In this document: positions 1-11,600 of the stretch, in pieces
Numbering within the stretch: the stretch's first letter is position 1
Layout of the letters: the number at the start of each line of letters is the position of its first letter
Assembly (NCBI GenBank): GCA_037975125.1
Contig: CM075855.1
Span: 78,588,945 to 78,652,944 of the forward strand
Direction of reading: 5' to 3'
Length of the DNA: 64,000 nt
Origin: Latrodectus hesperus
Taxonomy: Eukaryota; Arthropoda; Arachnida; Araneae; Theridiidae
Position numbers and translations under genes: made by a program
Notes under the pieces: model-generated
Told to the model about the DNA's origin: nothing
Seen by the model: only the letters and a program-made list of their open reading frames with translations
Database searches by the model: none

Positions 1-437
1 AGTTGATTGTGAATTGGATGATTCAGAAGATGGAGATCAAATAAAAGGTGATTTACATCTTGAAGGTAGCTCTCAAGAAATAGATGAATTACAAAAAAGT
101 GATGATTCAATGGAAATTGTGGAATTGGAAGAATTAAATGATTTACAAGATTGGGTTGTAATAGATGGTCCTTTAAGTTGTGAAAGTGGCCCACAGGAAT
201 TAGAAAGAAGCAAGGATTCTGATAAAGAACAGGAGTCGCCAGTATTAGATGACTTGGAAGATGGCAATAGCACTGAAAGTGTGTAAGTTAATATTAACAT
301 AATTTTCTACATTCATCTTCTCTCAAATGACATAATGTTTAGGTAGATTATTGAAATTTTATACTTAGTGTAGAAAATTTATAAAGTGAATATATTAACA
401 ATATCTCTTCTATTTTATTTTCAGTATTGAGAGTTAA
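1..437 (+). CDS. 3' end of an unidentified gene with an acidic C-terminal tail
   Basis: An open frame enters from the left edge (codons begin at position 2) and runs to a consensus donor, GTAAGT, at 283-288. A strong pyrimidine-rich acceptor ends at 424. Joining 282 to 425 keeps the frame (phase 2), adds V-I-E-S and stops at TAA 435-437, with AATAAA at 617. The visible tail is about 98 residues, rich in Asp, Glu and Ser, with no membrane segment or recognisable fold. One hydrophobic island, Q-D-W-V-V-I-D, sits in the acidic stretch and fits the W-x-x-I core of an Atg8/LC3-interacting motif; this is only a pattern match. I do not recognise the family. An alternative is that this exon splices to 13420, but the strong donor puts that exon out of frame and would create a stop in the next exon; only a weak donor at 281 would fit. 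I therefore favour a separate gene ending here. Confidence 0.6.
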
Positions 438-616
438 ATGAAATTATAAAAATAATTTTTCTTTATTATTAAAATTTACTTATTTTGTTACTAGATTTAT
501 CTTTCCAGCTGCTGCATTATGAAATTTAATTTAAAAAAATATGTTATAATGATTTTACTATAGTTTATTATTATCTAAAAAAGCTGAAATATTTTAAATT
601 CTGAATATTTAATGAT

Positions 617-622
617 AATAAA
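617..622 (+). terminator. Polyadenylation signal AATAAA
   Basis: The canonical AATAAA hexamer lies 180 bp after the TAA of the acidic-tail gene. This position supports the reading that the gene ends here and does not continue into the downstream exons. Confidence 0.5.
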
Positions 623-639
623 GAATTTGCTCTAAAATG

Positions 640-2760
640 CATGTAAACTAAAATTTTTTTTTTAAGTTAATTCTGTTTTGAAACTTCGCGCAAAGATTTT
701 TAACGTTTTAGAAAAACTGTGCAAACATTTGAACAAATGCAATGGGAATCAGATAATTAATATGAAACATCCATTATGTAAAATATATTAAAAAAAGCAT
801 AGGAAGAAAATTCATATCTATGTCAAAATCAAAAAGCACAAATGAAAAATTTGCGATTTTAAGTGTACTTCCTATTTTATTGTCTTATTTGTAAAAAGCT
901 TGTTCTCAGTTTTTTCTTCTTTGAAAATAATTTGAAGATTCTTCCACTTTTTCTAAAAAGAAAACAAATTTCTTTTTAGAAAGAATGAAAGCAGAAAAAT
1001 AAATTAGATTTACTGAATTGTCATTAAAATTGAATTTGAACACCAACACAATGGAGTTCATTTTGTTTTGGTGCAAATTTTGTTTCAATATCAAAAAAAG
1101 TAGGAATGTTAGACATCAGTCAGGGTAAGGATTGTTTTATCTTCTGTTAACAGAGAGAGAGAGTTTGTTGAGAAAGAATGGACACAGTTATTCAACTATT
1201 TAGAAGTTGCAAGGCAACTTTTGAAAAACAATACACCAATTTTTATTGTGCTTGAAGAACAAACAGCATATTAAATATTTTTTGCATCCTTTTAAAGTAA
1301 TAATTTGATATTTTTTCTGCGATAATGTTGCTACTCTGAATAACGTCTTTTATACTATTCTTTTTTTTTTTTTAATTTTCCATTTTATTTTAGTTTCGCA
1401 TTGCTTTTTAGCATTTCTGTGCTTTCTGTTTCATGCTTGTCTTGCACGATTTTCTTTTTTGTTGGTCTTTTAATTTTTATGTATTTAGAAGCCAATTTAA
1501 GTTGAACTTACTGAAGTTCCATTTTTTCCTGCTATAAAAAGTAATGAAAAGCAATAACAGAATGGTAAAGTAACATTCGTCGCAATAAATTCTGTCATAA
1601 AATATGTTTTATTTATCCTTGTTGCAAATTCTATTCCATGCTGGTCCATTTATCGATTCTGAAATTTAAAACTCGCTATATTTCCCTTTTCAACATCATC
1701 CCCGTTATTGAACCATTGTCTGTACAGAAACTGAGCCAAGGACAAAAAAAAAATTAATTGTTCTGCAAATTCTGGTTGGTATGCCAAATGAATCATCAAT
1801 TCGATACCTTGAAGTCTGTTTCGTCGTAGTCGGTATCGATGAACTGTTATTATTTTCCAAAGATGCACACTTATTCATCAAGGATATTAAGCAATATGTG
1901 ATAATTTCTAGAAGTTGACAGTAAGAATGTATGATGTATCCAACCATAAGCCACAATGTTGGTTTCGGTTTGGCTTATCTTTCTCCTTGTCACTTGGTGT
2001 AAAGTGTGAAATTTGAAATATCTAAACGTATTTTTTTTTGTGGACTATTACGAATAGCGCCTAATGTTGAAAATGAATTTCTCTATTTATTGGAATGAAG
2101 ATCAGGAAACTATTGTCATTCGTCTTCCTATTGTGGCAGCTTTAGCACTGGACACGTGATTCGCTACTTTCAGTTGCTGATTGTGGAAATTGATGATTAT
2201 GTAGGAAAAATTTTAAATGGAATAATCCCTCGAGAGGGAAATCTAACGAAACACATAGTATACACTGGTATTCAAAGTGACCACGTAAGATTAAGAACTT
2301 TGAGGATTTATTAAAACGATGTCTTTTTTTTATTCACTTTTTGAGAAAGAAAAGTCCATTTCTTATCTTCAATTTAGTCTACACCGAAATCAAAACTCTT
2401 AAAAAATCACTGGCGATTCTTTACAAATTCTATCAAGTTTTGGCAAATAATTTATAGGTACTGGAGTTTGGCTGGTGTTCTTTGATTTTGATCAGAATTT
2501 CTTCCTATTGGAGTTATCTTGATTCATCACCAAAAGGCTCCTAATAATTGACTGATGGTCCTTTAAACGTTTAGACTAGATTTGTATTGTGTAGTTATAC
2601 TTAAAAGCGAATTTCGAAAGTTATTTTCCTTGAGTAAATTCAAAATATATTGCTTTCTATTAAAATTACAACACAAAAGAGGAATGATCTTATTTAACAT
2701 CATAATTTCTTTCTCTCTGTCTCTCATATGAAGAGAAAAAGGTTATAATATGTAAATGAT
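640..2760. other. A+T-rich noncoding stretch, nothing recognised
   Basis: Only short open frames without domain motifs are present, and there is no convincing splice-flanked exon. The part from about 1640 to 2300 is somewhat less A+T-biased and may be an old repeat, but I could not assign it. Confidence 0.4.
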
Positions 2761-2769
2761 TAGCATTTC

Positions 2770-3840
2770 AGTGCATTTGGACGAAGGAGGAACAAACGAC
2801 ATCCGAAGCATTTCACAAAAAATGTGTCATGGAGTTTCCATTTGGTAATCGCTTTGTAAGGTCGGAGTTTTCCCACAATTACATATTATGCTTCGATGAA
2901 AGAAGAAACGCTTTTCAGCAAGTCGACATTTTATAGAAGCAGGATAGTTGCCGATAGACAGTGTGGAATATCGTTTCGTGATATTACCACTCTCACTGGT
3001 TGAAACTTAGGCAGTATTATGCAAATATGGAATCCATGGGTTGATAAGGGCCATACTATACTGAATAGCATGTAAGATATCAACGCTCTCTCATGACTAA
3101 CGTCTGAGAAGCCAAACATATTTTGTAGTCGTTTTTCCAAAACCATACAATCACATAACAGATCATTTAATCATTAAAGGGGCTCGTTTGCAATATCTGC
3201 TCGTGCAATGTGATAACGTTTCAAATAGCTCGATAATTATTTAGGCTTTCTTTGAAAACTTAGCACAAAATGTATGGCATAATGTCTGTTCTGACATTGT
3301 GCCACACATTGTCAGTTTTCCCAGCCTACTGTGCAGTATTTTGATTGCTATATATTTGTCTGTGGACTCCAAGGAGAACGCTTATCGCTTGACTACATTT
3401 TATTTCGTTGTAGGGAGCTGCATTTGGTATGATGATATGGGTACCCATTGAGGACACGACACGCACGTCTGTAATTCAAATGGCAGTTAATTTGAATAAT
3501 GATAGGTACATTTCTATTGTGTCTCAACGTAACACTATCTTTTACAAGATAATGCAAGAGTACATGTTGCACACAGTATTTTGACCTTCTTTGATACAAA
3601 AGGTATTCGACTGTTATCTTGCCCTGCACGATCTCCAGACTTCTCACCAACTATGAACATCGGTTGATGAGAGGCAAGTCCTCCACTCTGCTTTGGCAAC
3701 TACGGTGATGAAATATGGTATAACCTTAAAGCAGCCAGGAATGAGTAGCCCATTTTTGCCATTCAAAACCAATCCGTCGCCATGGCTAATTGGATAAAAG
3801 TTGTTTTAGATGTGTAAATGGCAGAGCAACTGCTAGTTTC
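2770..3840 (+). pseudogene. Degenerate Tc1/mariner transposase
   Basis: Conceptual reading across several frameshifts and stops gives the order of a Tc1-type transposase. Near 2930-3070 there is a helix-turn-helix segment with D-R-Q-C-G-I-S-F-R-D-I, followed by a block resembling the usual W-x-x-W-V-D-x-G. Near 3430-3530 is a segment like G-V-M-V-W-G-A-I with N-D-R-Y-I. Near 3545-3640 are the catalytic-region remnants Q-D-N-A-R-V-H-V-A-H and P-A-R-S-P-D-F-S-P, the latter normally followed by I-E-x-x-W-D. A C-terminal part resembling W-x-x-L-x-A-A-x-N-E follows. Many stops show the copy is dead. I did not find matching terminal inverted repeats, so the boundaries are approximate. Confidence 0.72.
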
Positions 3841-3869
3841 ACAACCCTCTGAATCCACAAATTGCTTAC

Positions 3870-5259
3870 AAATTTAATCATTTTGTATTCGTGCCATACT
3901 GTTTAAGTATTATAAATGCCTTGTTTATTTGTTATCACATTTCAGGTATTTTGATCCTAATATGGAATAGTGTAATATAAATACTTGTTTACTGCTCATC
4001 CTTTTCGTGAATTATAAATAATTGTACCTATGCGAGAAATCGTTCAAGCAGATAAAAAAAGTCGAAATTGCTCTATCAGTTTAGTGGTTTTGTTAAGAGT
4101 TTTTTATAAGCATAGTTATTAAACATGTTCCATAACAATTAATCATAATATATGCATGAAAATACCAAAAATATAGATTTCAATAACGGTTATACATGTG
4201 ATGAAATATAAAAGAAAATTTTAGAATAAACTTTAAAATGATCTTTAAGAAAATGGGAAAATTTGAAAATTTAGAAAGGAATCTGGATGAAATGAATAAT
4301 CAAAGGAAAAGCATATTGTTTGAATGAAAAATTTCGATGTCTAAAGACCGTGATAATCCACTTGTAATCACATGTCTACGCTTTTCATATCTATGAAAAT
4401 CCATCTGGAAGCAGAAAAATAAAATCTTTGATACTTTGTATTTAAGGGCTATCATAATCACACACAGATGAAGAAACATGCTTATATCTGTATTGCATGA
4501 GCAATCTTTTCTTTCTTTATGTTCAAAACAATTTTGAACTAATTTTAAAAGTATAATTCACATTTCCATTTAAACTTTCTCGTATTGACGCGAATTTTTT
4601 ATTAACTATATTTATTAGTTGTTTACCAGTCATTTAGCCACAATACAATTGTATGTTGGCTCATTTGTCCTTTACTAAAGATTTGCAACATTAATTAAAG
4701 CTTAGGGAATGTTTTAAAACTTACAGGAAGTTCTGATTCTGAACTGCAACCTTTGCTAGAATATTGCACATTTCTTTATTGATTGATTGCACATTGATAT
4801 TGGTGTCTGCTTTTAATATTTTCAGCTAATTGTTTCCTGAACAAAAAACTCTAATTTTTTTTCAATTATTTCTTCCTGTCTTGAAATTTATAAATTTCCA
4901 TTTGGCTATCAATATATGTAATACGGAATTATTAAAGTATAATTCACAATTCTAGATAAAATCTAATTTTAGTTTTGGAGAATTGCAAATGCGTTTCTTT
5001 GTTGAGTGAACAATGTGAACTGAGTTCGTTTCTTTCCTATAATTTTGCTGTCATAATAATCATATAAAAAAACTAGTTTCATAAAGGAACTTGAAACACG
5101 ATTCTACATATTAAAAAATAGCAAAAAATGAAAAGATTTTAATTAAATCCATTGCATATATTGAAAAGTATCTAATAAAGAAAACAAATTAACCTGTTGG
5201 AGAGGAAAAAAATTAGGTTTTTTTAAGGAATTCAGTCCATTAAAACTTTATTTTTCCCA
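3870..5259. other. A+T-rich noncoding stretch, nothing recognised
   Basis: No coding motif, RNA gene or clear repeat boundary was seen. Confidence 0.4.
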
Positions 5260-5264
5260 TCTTC

Positions 5265-5880
5265 TTCTTCTTAGAGTTGGGTTTGTATGTCATTGGGCAC
5301 CTCTGCTTTTGTACTATTAACTCCAAACCCAATGTTTCCTAGTTCCAGTTGCTCGGGTCACCCACTTTATTAATGAAGTCCGATAACCCTTTAATGGAGT
5401 CTAGGTGTAACTCTAGTATGGATGATGCCTAAGGAAGTTAATCTAGGGAGGGCAACAACCTCGCATTCGTAAATGATATGCTTGGCCGTTTCCTCTTGTG
5501 TATGACATTTCCTGCAGATAGGGTCTTACTGAAACAGTCCCATTTTATGGAGGTCTTTTCTGAAATAGTAGTGCCCAATTCTGAAGCCTACGATTAAATG
5601 TATCTTCTGCCTAGAGCATCTTAGAATTTCAGAGGCAATCCTCGCTGATGATCCACAGATTATACTTTTAGCGTGGGTTTGATCAGGAGTGTTGAGCCAA
5701 TCTTCATACATCTTCCGTTTTTCCCATCTGAGAACATTGGTTTTTGCGGTCTTCAAATTGATCCCACAAAAAGGTTCTGCACCGATGGGAGCAAAAGACG
5801 ATCCTTGTTTAGCAAGTTCATCAGCCCTTTCATTACCTTCGATACCTTTGTGCCCTGGCACCCATACAAGGATCACCTTT
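5265..5880 (-). pseudogene. RNase H and C-terminal tail of a non-LTR retrotransposon
   Basis: On the minus strand, from about 5876 downward, the frame reads V-W-V-P-G-H-K-G-I-E-G-N-E-R-A-D-E-L-A, the characteristic C-terminal motif of the RNase H domain in I/R1/Jockey-type ORF2 proteins. After F-Q near 5526 an in-frame TAA interrupts the frame. Beyond it comes C-R-K-C-H-T-Q-E-E-T-A-K-H-I, the cysteine/histidine segment typical of the ORF2 tail (C-x2-C...H). The fragment ends in a short AAG-type run near 5270. The reverse transcriptase and endonuclease parts are missing, so this is a 5'-truncated dead copy. Clade assignment needs the missing domains. Confidence 0.82.
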
Positions 5881-5899
5881 TTTTTGTTTTTGTTTTTCC

Positions 5900-6745
5900 C
5901 ATACGAAGAACTTTAAAACCAGACGATTTTTTAGGCAAAAGATTCTGCAAGATATATTTTATTACTACTATACTATATTTATTTGACGTCAGTTAAAATA
6001 TTCCCATGCAGCAAACACTTAATTTTTTTTAAATATTCAACTATAAGAAAAAGTAATACCAAAAGTTTGATATTTTTTATTAATACCGAATACAAATAAG
6101 TATTAGACATTTTTTCATTGACTAGAAATAGGTCTGTTTTGATGCAATATATGTTTGGGGTTATGTCTTTTAACCTGATTAAACTCTGATAATTCTAGTT
6201 AAGTGCTAGCAAAATTTAATAAACTGTTTTTTTTTTTTAAATGCCAAATATTATATAAATTTCTAAACATCTTTAAAAGAGAAAAAAACTGTGTTTCCTA
6301 ACTCAAAATATATTTAAAATAATTCTTTATGTATTTTTTTATTCATTAATGTTAGCTGTATGACATTCAAAAAAAAATGGTAGAAATTTTTGTGTTTATT
6401 ATTAACACTAGATTTACTTAACGCGTCGATTTGACACATTTTAAATTCTATTTAGGAAAATTACAAAACCTGATCGTAATTTTATTTTTTCTCTGTATCC
6501 ATTGATTGAGATAAATATATACTGAAGTCCGTTTTCTTCAAAAGTTGCTGAAATACTGAAATTTTTTGTGTGGGTTATCGATGGCTGCGGATATGCGCCA
6601 ATTTGACGGGGTCGTAATAAAATTTTTAGTAAATTAGCTATGTATATGCAAAAATTACAATAATAATAAATGTGAATAGAAGATTGTCGGCGCCGTTATC
6701 GCGAATGTAAGGAACTCGATAAGCCACAATAGACAAAACGAAACG
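5900..6745. other. Noncoding stretch with a possible repeat near 6400-6720
   Basis: Most of it is A+T-rich and featureless. From about 6406 to 6720 the sequence is less biased, starts at a TTAA-like site (ATTAACACTAG) and contains two related motifs, GTCGATTTGACAC and GCCAATTTGACGGGG. This could be the remains of a piggyBac-like end, but no second terminus was found. Confidence 0.25.
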
Positions 6746-6753
6746 TCTAGAAC

Positions 6754-7029
6754 AATGATTCGTAATCTTTCAACTTTTTTTTTCGCGGCACATTTTAACG
6801 ATTTCGAAATTCAACGGCACACAAAGATGCTTAATAGTTATTATTTACTTAACTATAAGACACTGTATAAAATAATTTATGATGATAATTTTGAATGTCA
6901 AAATTATATAATGTGTACTGCTAAAACATAACAGTACGTTTATTTCTTTACTCGTAAAAAAAAAAGCATTATAATTTTTACTATATACATTTCTAAAATT
7001 TAGAAGCACACTGGTTGAGGATCAATTGA
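6754..7029. mobile_element. hAT-type MITE, with 8-bp target duplication
   Basis: The element is flanked by TCTAGAAC at 6746-6753 and again at 7030-7037. Its ends are imperfect inverted repeats: a left end near CTTTCAAC and a right end GGTTGAGGATCAATTG. It has no coding capacity. The interior is clearly related to the element at 62262-62591: both share a C-G-G-C-A-C-A-rich segment, ATAAGACA-TGTATAAAAT-like text, and TATAATTTTTACTATATACA. An 8-bp duplication and these ends fit a nonautonomous hAT element. Confidence 0.72.
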
Positions 7030-7037
7030 TCTAGAAC

Positions 7038-8162
7038 ATGAATTACAGTCATACTGCAAAATCGGAGTGTGAGAGTTTGTGTAAAAGAATTTTATACCAC
7101 CAAACGGTTAAAGCAACCGAAATTGCACAAATAGCAGTTATAAACCAATTGTTTCTTATACCGCTGAACAATTAATTAGAAATTCTTTTTGAGAAGACTG
7201 TTGGAAAAACGTAAAAGTGGCAAAATAAGACAAGAAATGGATCGATAAAATCACAAATAAATCAACAATCTGTTGCCATTTTTCTCCTATTGGCCACATT
7301 TGTCTCGCTAAGCATCTATTGCATATAAAAATACTGTCAAGTCCTATTTGTGCAACATACGTGAGGAAATGGCCGTGAGTCATTGCTGGCACAAGATGAA
7401 CGATTTATAGATTTAATGTGGTTTCAGTTTTGTTATCTGAGTTCACATGTAACGTTTGTTCCTTGTTCTAGTTTTTATGTTTGTTATTCAAACTACAGTT
7501 GTCCTCTTATTTGTCATTAGAAATAAAAATTGTGTAAATTATGCGCGGAATAAATGAAATAGAATATTGAATATCCAAAATATTATGGAATAATAAAATC
7601 TTTCCGTGAATATATCTTATACATTCAATTCTTTTAATTGTAGTATTTATATTGATACTACCTTCTAAGTGGTTGTTTTTTCTTGAAATATATGTATTCA
7701 TTCTTGCATCAAATGTTTATAGAGATAGGTATATGAAAATGTTTATAAAAACTTAGTGTTTATAACGATTCGACATATTTCATTTATCGATTATTTTTTT
7801 AAAAATTGTAAAGTGTAGCAATTATATTTTTTGCATTAAAAGATTAATTATTTTTTTTATAAAAATACATAGATCTCTTCCATTATATTTAAAATATATC
7901 TCAGTAAAAATTATATACTGTGTGAAATATATTTTTTATTTCACAAAATGATGACATCATTTTAAGCTTGATTCTACGAAAAGGCTTCATTTATCCAAAA
8001 GGATTCTGAAACGTTACAGATATTTTGTAATCCATCATGTTGATTGCTCAATTTTCCAGGAAAGAATGATTTAGTACGGAATAAGAAAATTATTCTAAAA
8101 TTTGCAATCACATTCTTTGTATTTGCGAAAATGTAATTTTTCTCTGTTGATTCGAAAGTTTA
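7038..8162. other. Noncoding stretch, nothing recognised
   Basis: Slightly more complex sequence at 7040-7400, then A+T-rich DNA. No motif was recognised in any frame. Confidence 0.35.
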
Positions 8163-8690
8163 TTCATGTGTATATATATATTATTTTCATACAAATGTCT
8201 TTCCACAAATTTAATTTCAAGGTAACTTCTTATGTTTTTAAGTGTTTGGTTTAAGTATGTGTTGTTTTTAAGTACTCCATCATTTTATGCGTTTTTTTGT
8301 TTGTTTTGTTTTATGGAAATACATTTAAAGCAATATTTATGAATTATAGCATTTATTATATAAATTTACGATATAATTTTACTAGACAAGGGGATAAAAA
8401 TAAATAATTATGTGCATGAGATAATAAATATAATAAGTTCCTTCATGTGTATATATATTATTTTCATACAAATGTCTTTCCATAAATTTAATTTCAAGGT
8501 AACTTCTTAAGTTTTTAAGTGTTTGGTTTAAGTATGTTGTTTTTAAGTACTCCATCATTTTATGCGTTTTTTTATTTTTTGTTTTGTGGAAATACAGTTA
8601 AAGCAATATTTATGAATTATAGCATTTATTATATAAAAATTTTATTAGATAAAAATAAATAATTATGGGCATGAGATAAATATTGATAAA
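8163..8690. repeat. Two-copy tandem duplication, period about 279 bp
   Basis: The segment from 8163 (TTCATGTGTATATATAT) is repeated from 8442. Shared landmarks in the same order are ACAAATGTCTTTCCA, TTCAAGGTAACTTCTTA, AGTGTTTGGTTTAAGTATG, TACTCCATCATTTTATGCG and ATGAATTATAGCATTTATT. The second copy differs by scattered substitutions and small deletions. It is noncoding and looks like a simple local duplication. Confidence 0.85.
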
Positions 8691-11600
8691 TATCTCTTAC
8701 AGAAATATTAAATTTATACTGTTATTCTTAATAACTTTTTAAAATATTCTTAAATAATTAAAAAAATAAAAATTGGGGATTATGCGGAAAAAGTGACTGC
8801 AATTGACGGATTTATATTGGGAATAATAAAAACTCAAAAACGTGTATTGCTAAAAGTCATTCTTAAATTTTGAATTCCAATTATGATTTTGTACATTATA
8901 TTCTATGTGATTACTGTAGTAAAAATAGTTTAATTTGGAAAAGATATGTAAATTATTTTTATTTAAATTTTCATCGGATATCATCAAAATTATAAGTTAA
9001 ACAGTTCTATCAAATTGGCGTTGGCTGTCCTTAAAATTAAGATTCTTAGAGAAAATAAGTTAATATCAACAAATAAGATTAAAGTATGTTATTTGCTAAT
9101 TATTTCCAGTTTTAAAATAATTTAAATTTTATTTAAAATTTTAACAATTTTAAAGAATTTTACATCATTTTTATATTCAAAATTGAAAGATAAAATAAAT
9201 TATCATTTACTTAATGCTTTTTCATTTAACATATTATAAATTTCTTATGAGTTAAACTAAATTAAACCACGACAGTCCATGAGTGCCCTATATCTGTTTT
9301 CTTAACCAACGGCCCTGTTTATTTTATTTTTTATAAGCTCTCCCCCTAGATAATTCTTAAGTATTTTATTTATGAATCTCACAAACACAGAATACAATTT
9401 TGGCAAACCATATGTATTTTTGAGCTACGTCACCTAGTTGATAATTACTGAAAATGGAACCTGAGATCTCACACTAGATCTTAAAACAATTTCTAGTTGT
9501 ATATTTTTCTTTCTTAGTAGTTTTCTATAGTATTTCATTCTCTTTTATCAGTTAAAATAGATGAATAACATGTATAATCCCTACATCGTTACTTAATGTA
9601 TATAGTTAGGCTTAGCAGATTTCTGAAATGTTCTACCGGAATCCCCACCAGGGACATACCCTTAGCGAGTTTTTAGAATGTCTTAGAGCGTAGTGTATGT
9701 TCTATGAATAAATGGTTACTGATTAGTAATCTAAACCAGTGGTAATAATAATTGACAAGCATATAAATTTGTTTTATTTCCGGCACATTATTTATGAGTT
9801 ACTTAAGTAAGAAGAAACACTTTGAATGAGGAATATAAAAATTTGAGGAATGTTTACATGTATTACTTATCATTGACCATAACTTTTCTTTAGTAAGTAG
9901 CTTTTATTTTTAATCTTGCTGGAAAATTCTCCGAAAGCTAACCTTAGATTTTTTTATTAAACCTTTTTCATCTGTCCACGTTATGTTCATCGGAAAAAAA
10001 AAAATACTCTCCTGGTGCTGATGTCCCAGAAGGATTACTCAACAATCTTGATCACATTGGATCTGCTACATGATTATCCTTGAACTGACGAAACAGCCAG
10101 AGCCATTTTTCTTCACTTGAAATAATCATATCTTTGATAATCTCATCTTTCCTCCACTGTTCCCAATTCGACTGCAAATACTGCTTAGCAAACACAATAT
10201 TGCGCATAGCCACAGTTGGCGAGACAAGACGATACGATGACAGTATTACTAATTAGCAGGCCATCACTCTTCTATGGTTTTTCTTTTTCAAACAGTGCAG
10301 AAATAAATGATAGATTATTCTAAATAATCTTCCACTGTTAAATATTTTTAAAATTTTTTGGTCATCTATAAAATAAAATGAGATATCGAAAGTGATATTT
10401 TAACACAAAGTTTAAGTTTGAAGTTTTTTGTATCGCTATTTGATGAAGCAATGTGAGAAAAATATATACATAAAAAAACAGCTTAAATATATGTGTCCAA
10501 GATTATTACATGACATGTAATAAATAAATAAACTTAAGTACTTTATTTTTAACAGATTAATTTTAAATTTCCAACAAAATTCAATAAGAAAATATTTAAT
10601 AAATTATTCCAAAGTTGACTCATCAGCAAATTCAAAATTAAATAAAATAATAAATAAAATTGAAGAAATATAATTTGAATTCCAAATTAAGAGAATTATT
10701 AAGAAATTGCTTTCTAACTATCTGATAGGAATCTAATGAAGATGTTTAAAAACTCTAAAATGTCTCATTATTTTTTACAATGCATAATTCAGTAATGTAA
10801 AGAATATTGATTATTTTAATAAATTTTTTCTGTTATAGCTGCAAATTCATTGAAGGCTTTTGAAATAATCATGAATAAAAAATATTCTCATTAATTTTGA
10901 CAATTAATTATTTCTATTACATACAAATATAATTGATAAATGTTGCATATACATAATTATATGCATATTTTTAAGAACAATTGGTAAAATTTAAAAAAAT
11001 GTATTCAACATGAATGTTGATACCTCCTAGAAATTTTTGATTTGACTCGTGGAAAACTCCTGGAATTTGAATCTTGAAAATCTGTACAAACTCTGAAAAA
11101 TATATTTATTTCTATGAATTTAAAATATATGTATTTACTTTTACTGTTGGATTCTGTAAAAAATATTGAAAATGTGTATAGCTTAAATACAATTCAACTG
11201 AATAATGCAATATTTGCCAGAAATATTTTTGAAAATGTGTTATAAAAATTCATTATTTTTTTTGCTTATAATTTATATGCATAATATTTCCTAGTAAAAA
11301 TGGCATGAAAATTGGATGATGGGTTATAATTAGTTTTGTATACTGTATTAATAACAAAAATCTGTTTTCCTTTTAGCTTTTGTTCTTACTTGTTTAAGTA
11401 GTCATTAATTATAAGTTTTATATGTTCCTTCTTTTCATGTTAAATGCTAGATTTAACACTTTGTTTGCAGGCATAACACATTTTTCCTAATTTTCCTCTA
11501 TTGTATATTATTCTTTTCTTTTAATAGCGCTTTATTGTCAGAAAACCTTCAGCTAAATCAATGTCTAAGAATACTTATATGACGTCTTAGTATTATTTAG

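Noticed and set aside
1650..1956. Two overlapping minus-strand reading frames
   Set aside because: No domain motif, no splice signals in phase and no polyadenylation signal; probably chance frames in an old repeat.
7156..7392. Minus-strand frame with Cys and aromatic residues
   Set aside because: It has no recognisable motif and is flanked by noncoding sequence and a MITE; no evidence for expression.
10010..10270. Minus-strand stretch resembling part of a Tc1 transposase (A-K-Q-Y-L-Q-S-N-W-E-Q-W)
   Set aside because: No catalytic motif, terminal repeat or continuous frame was found, so the resemblance is too weak to annotate.
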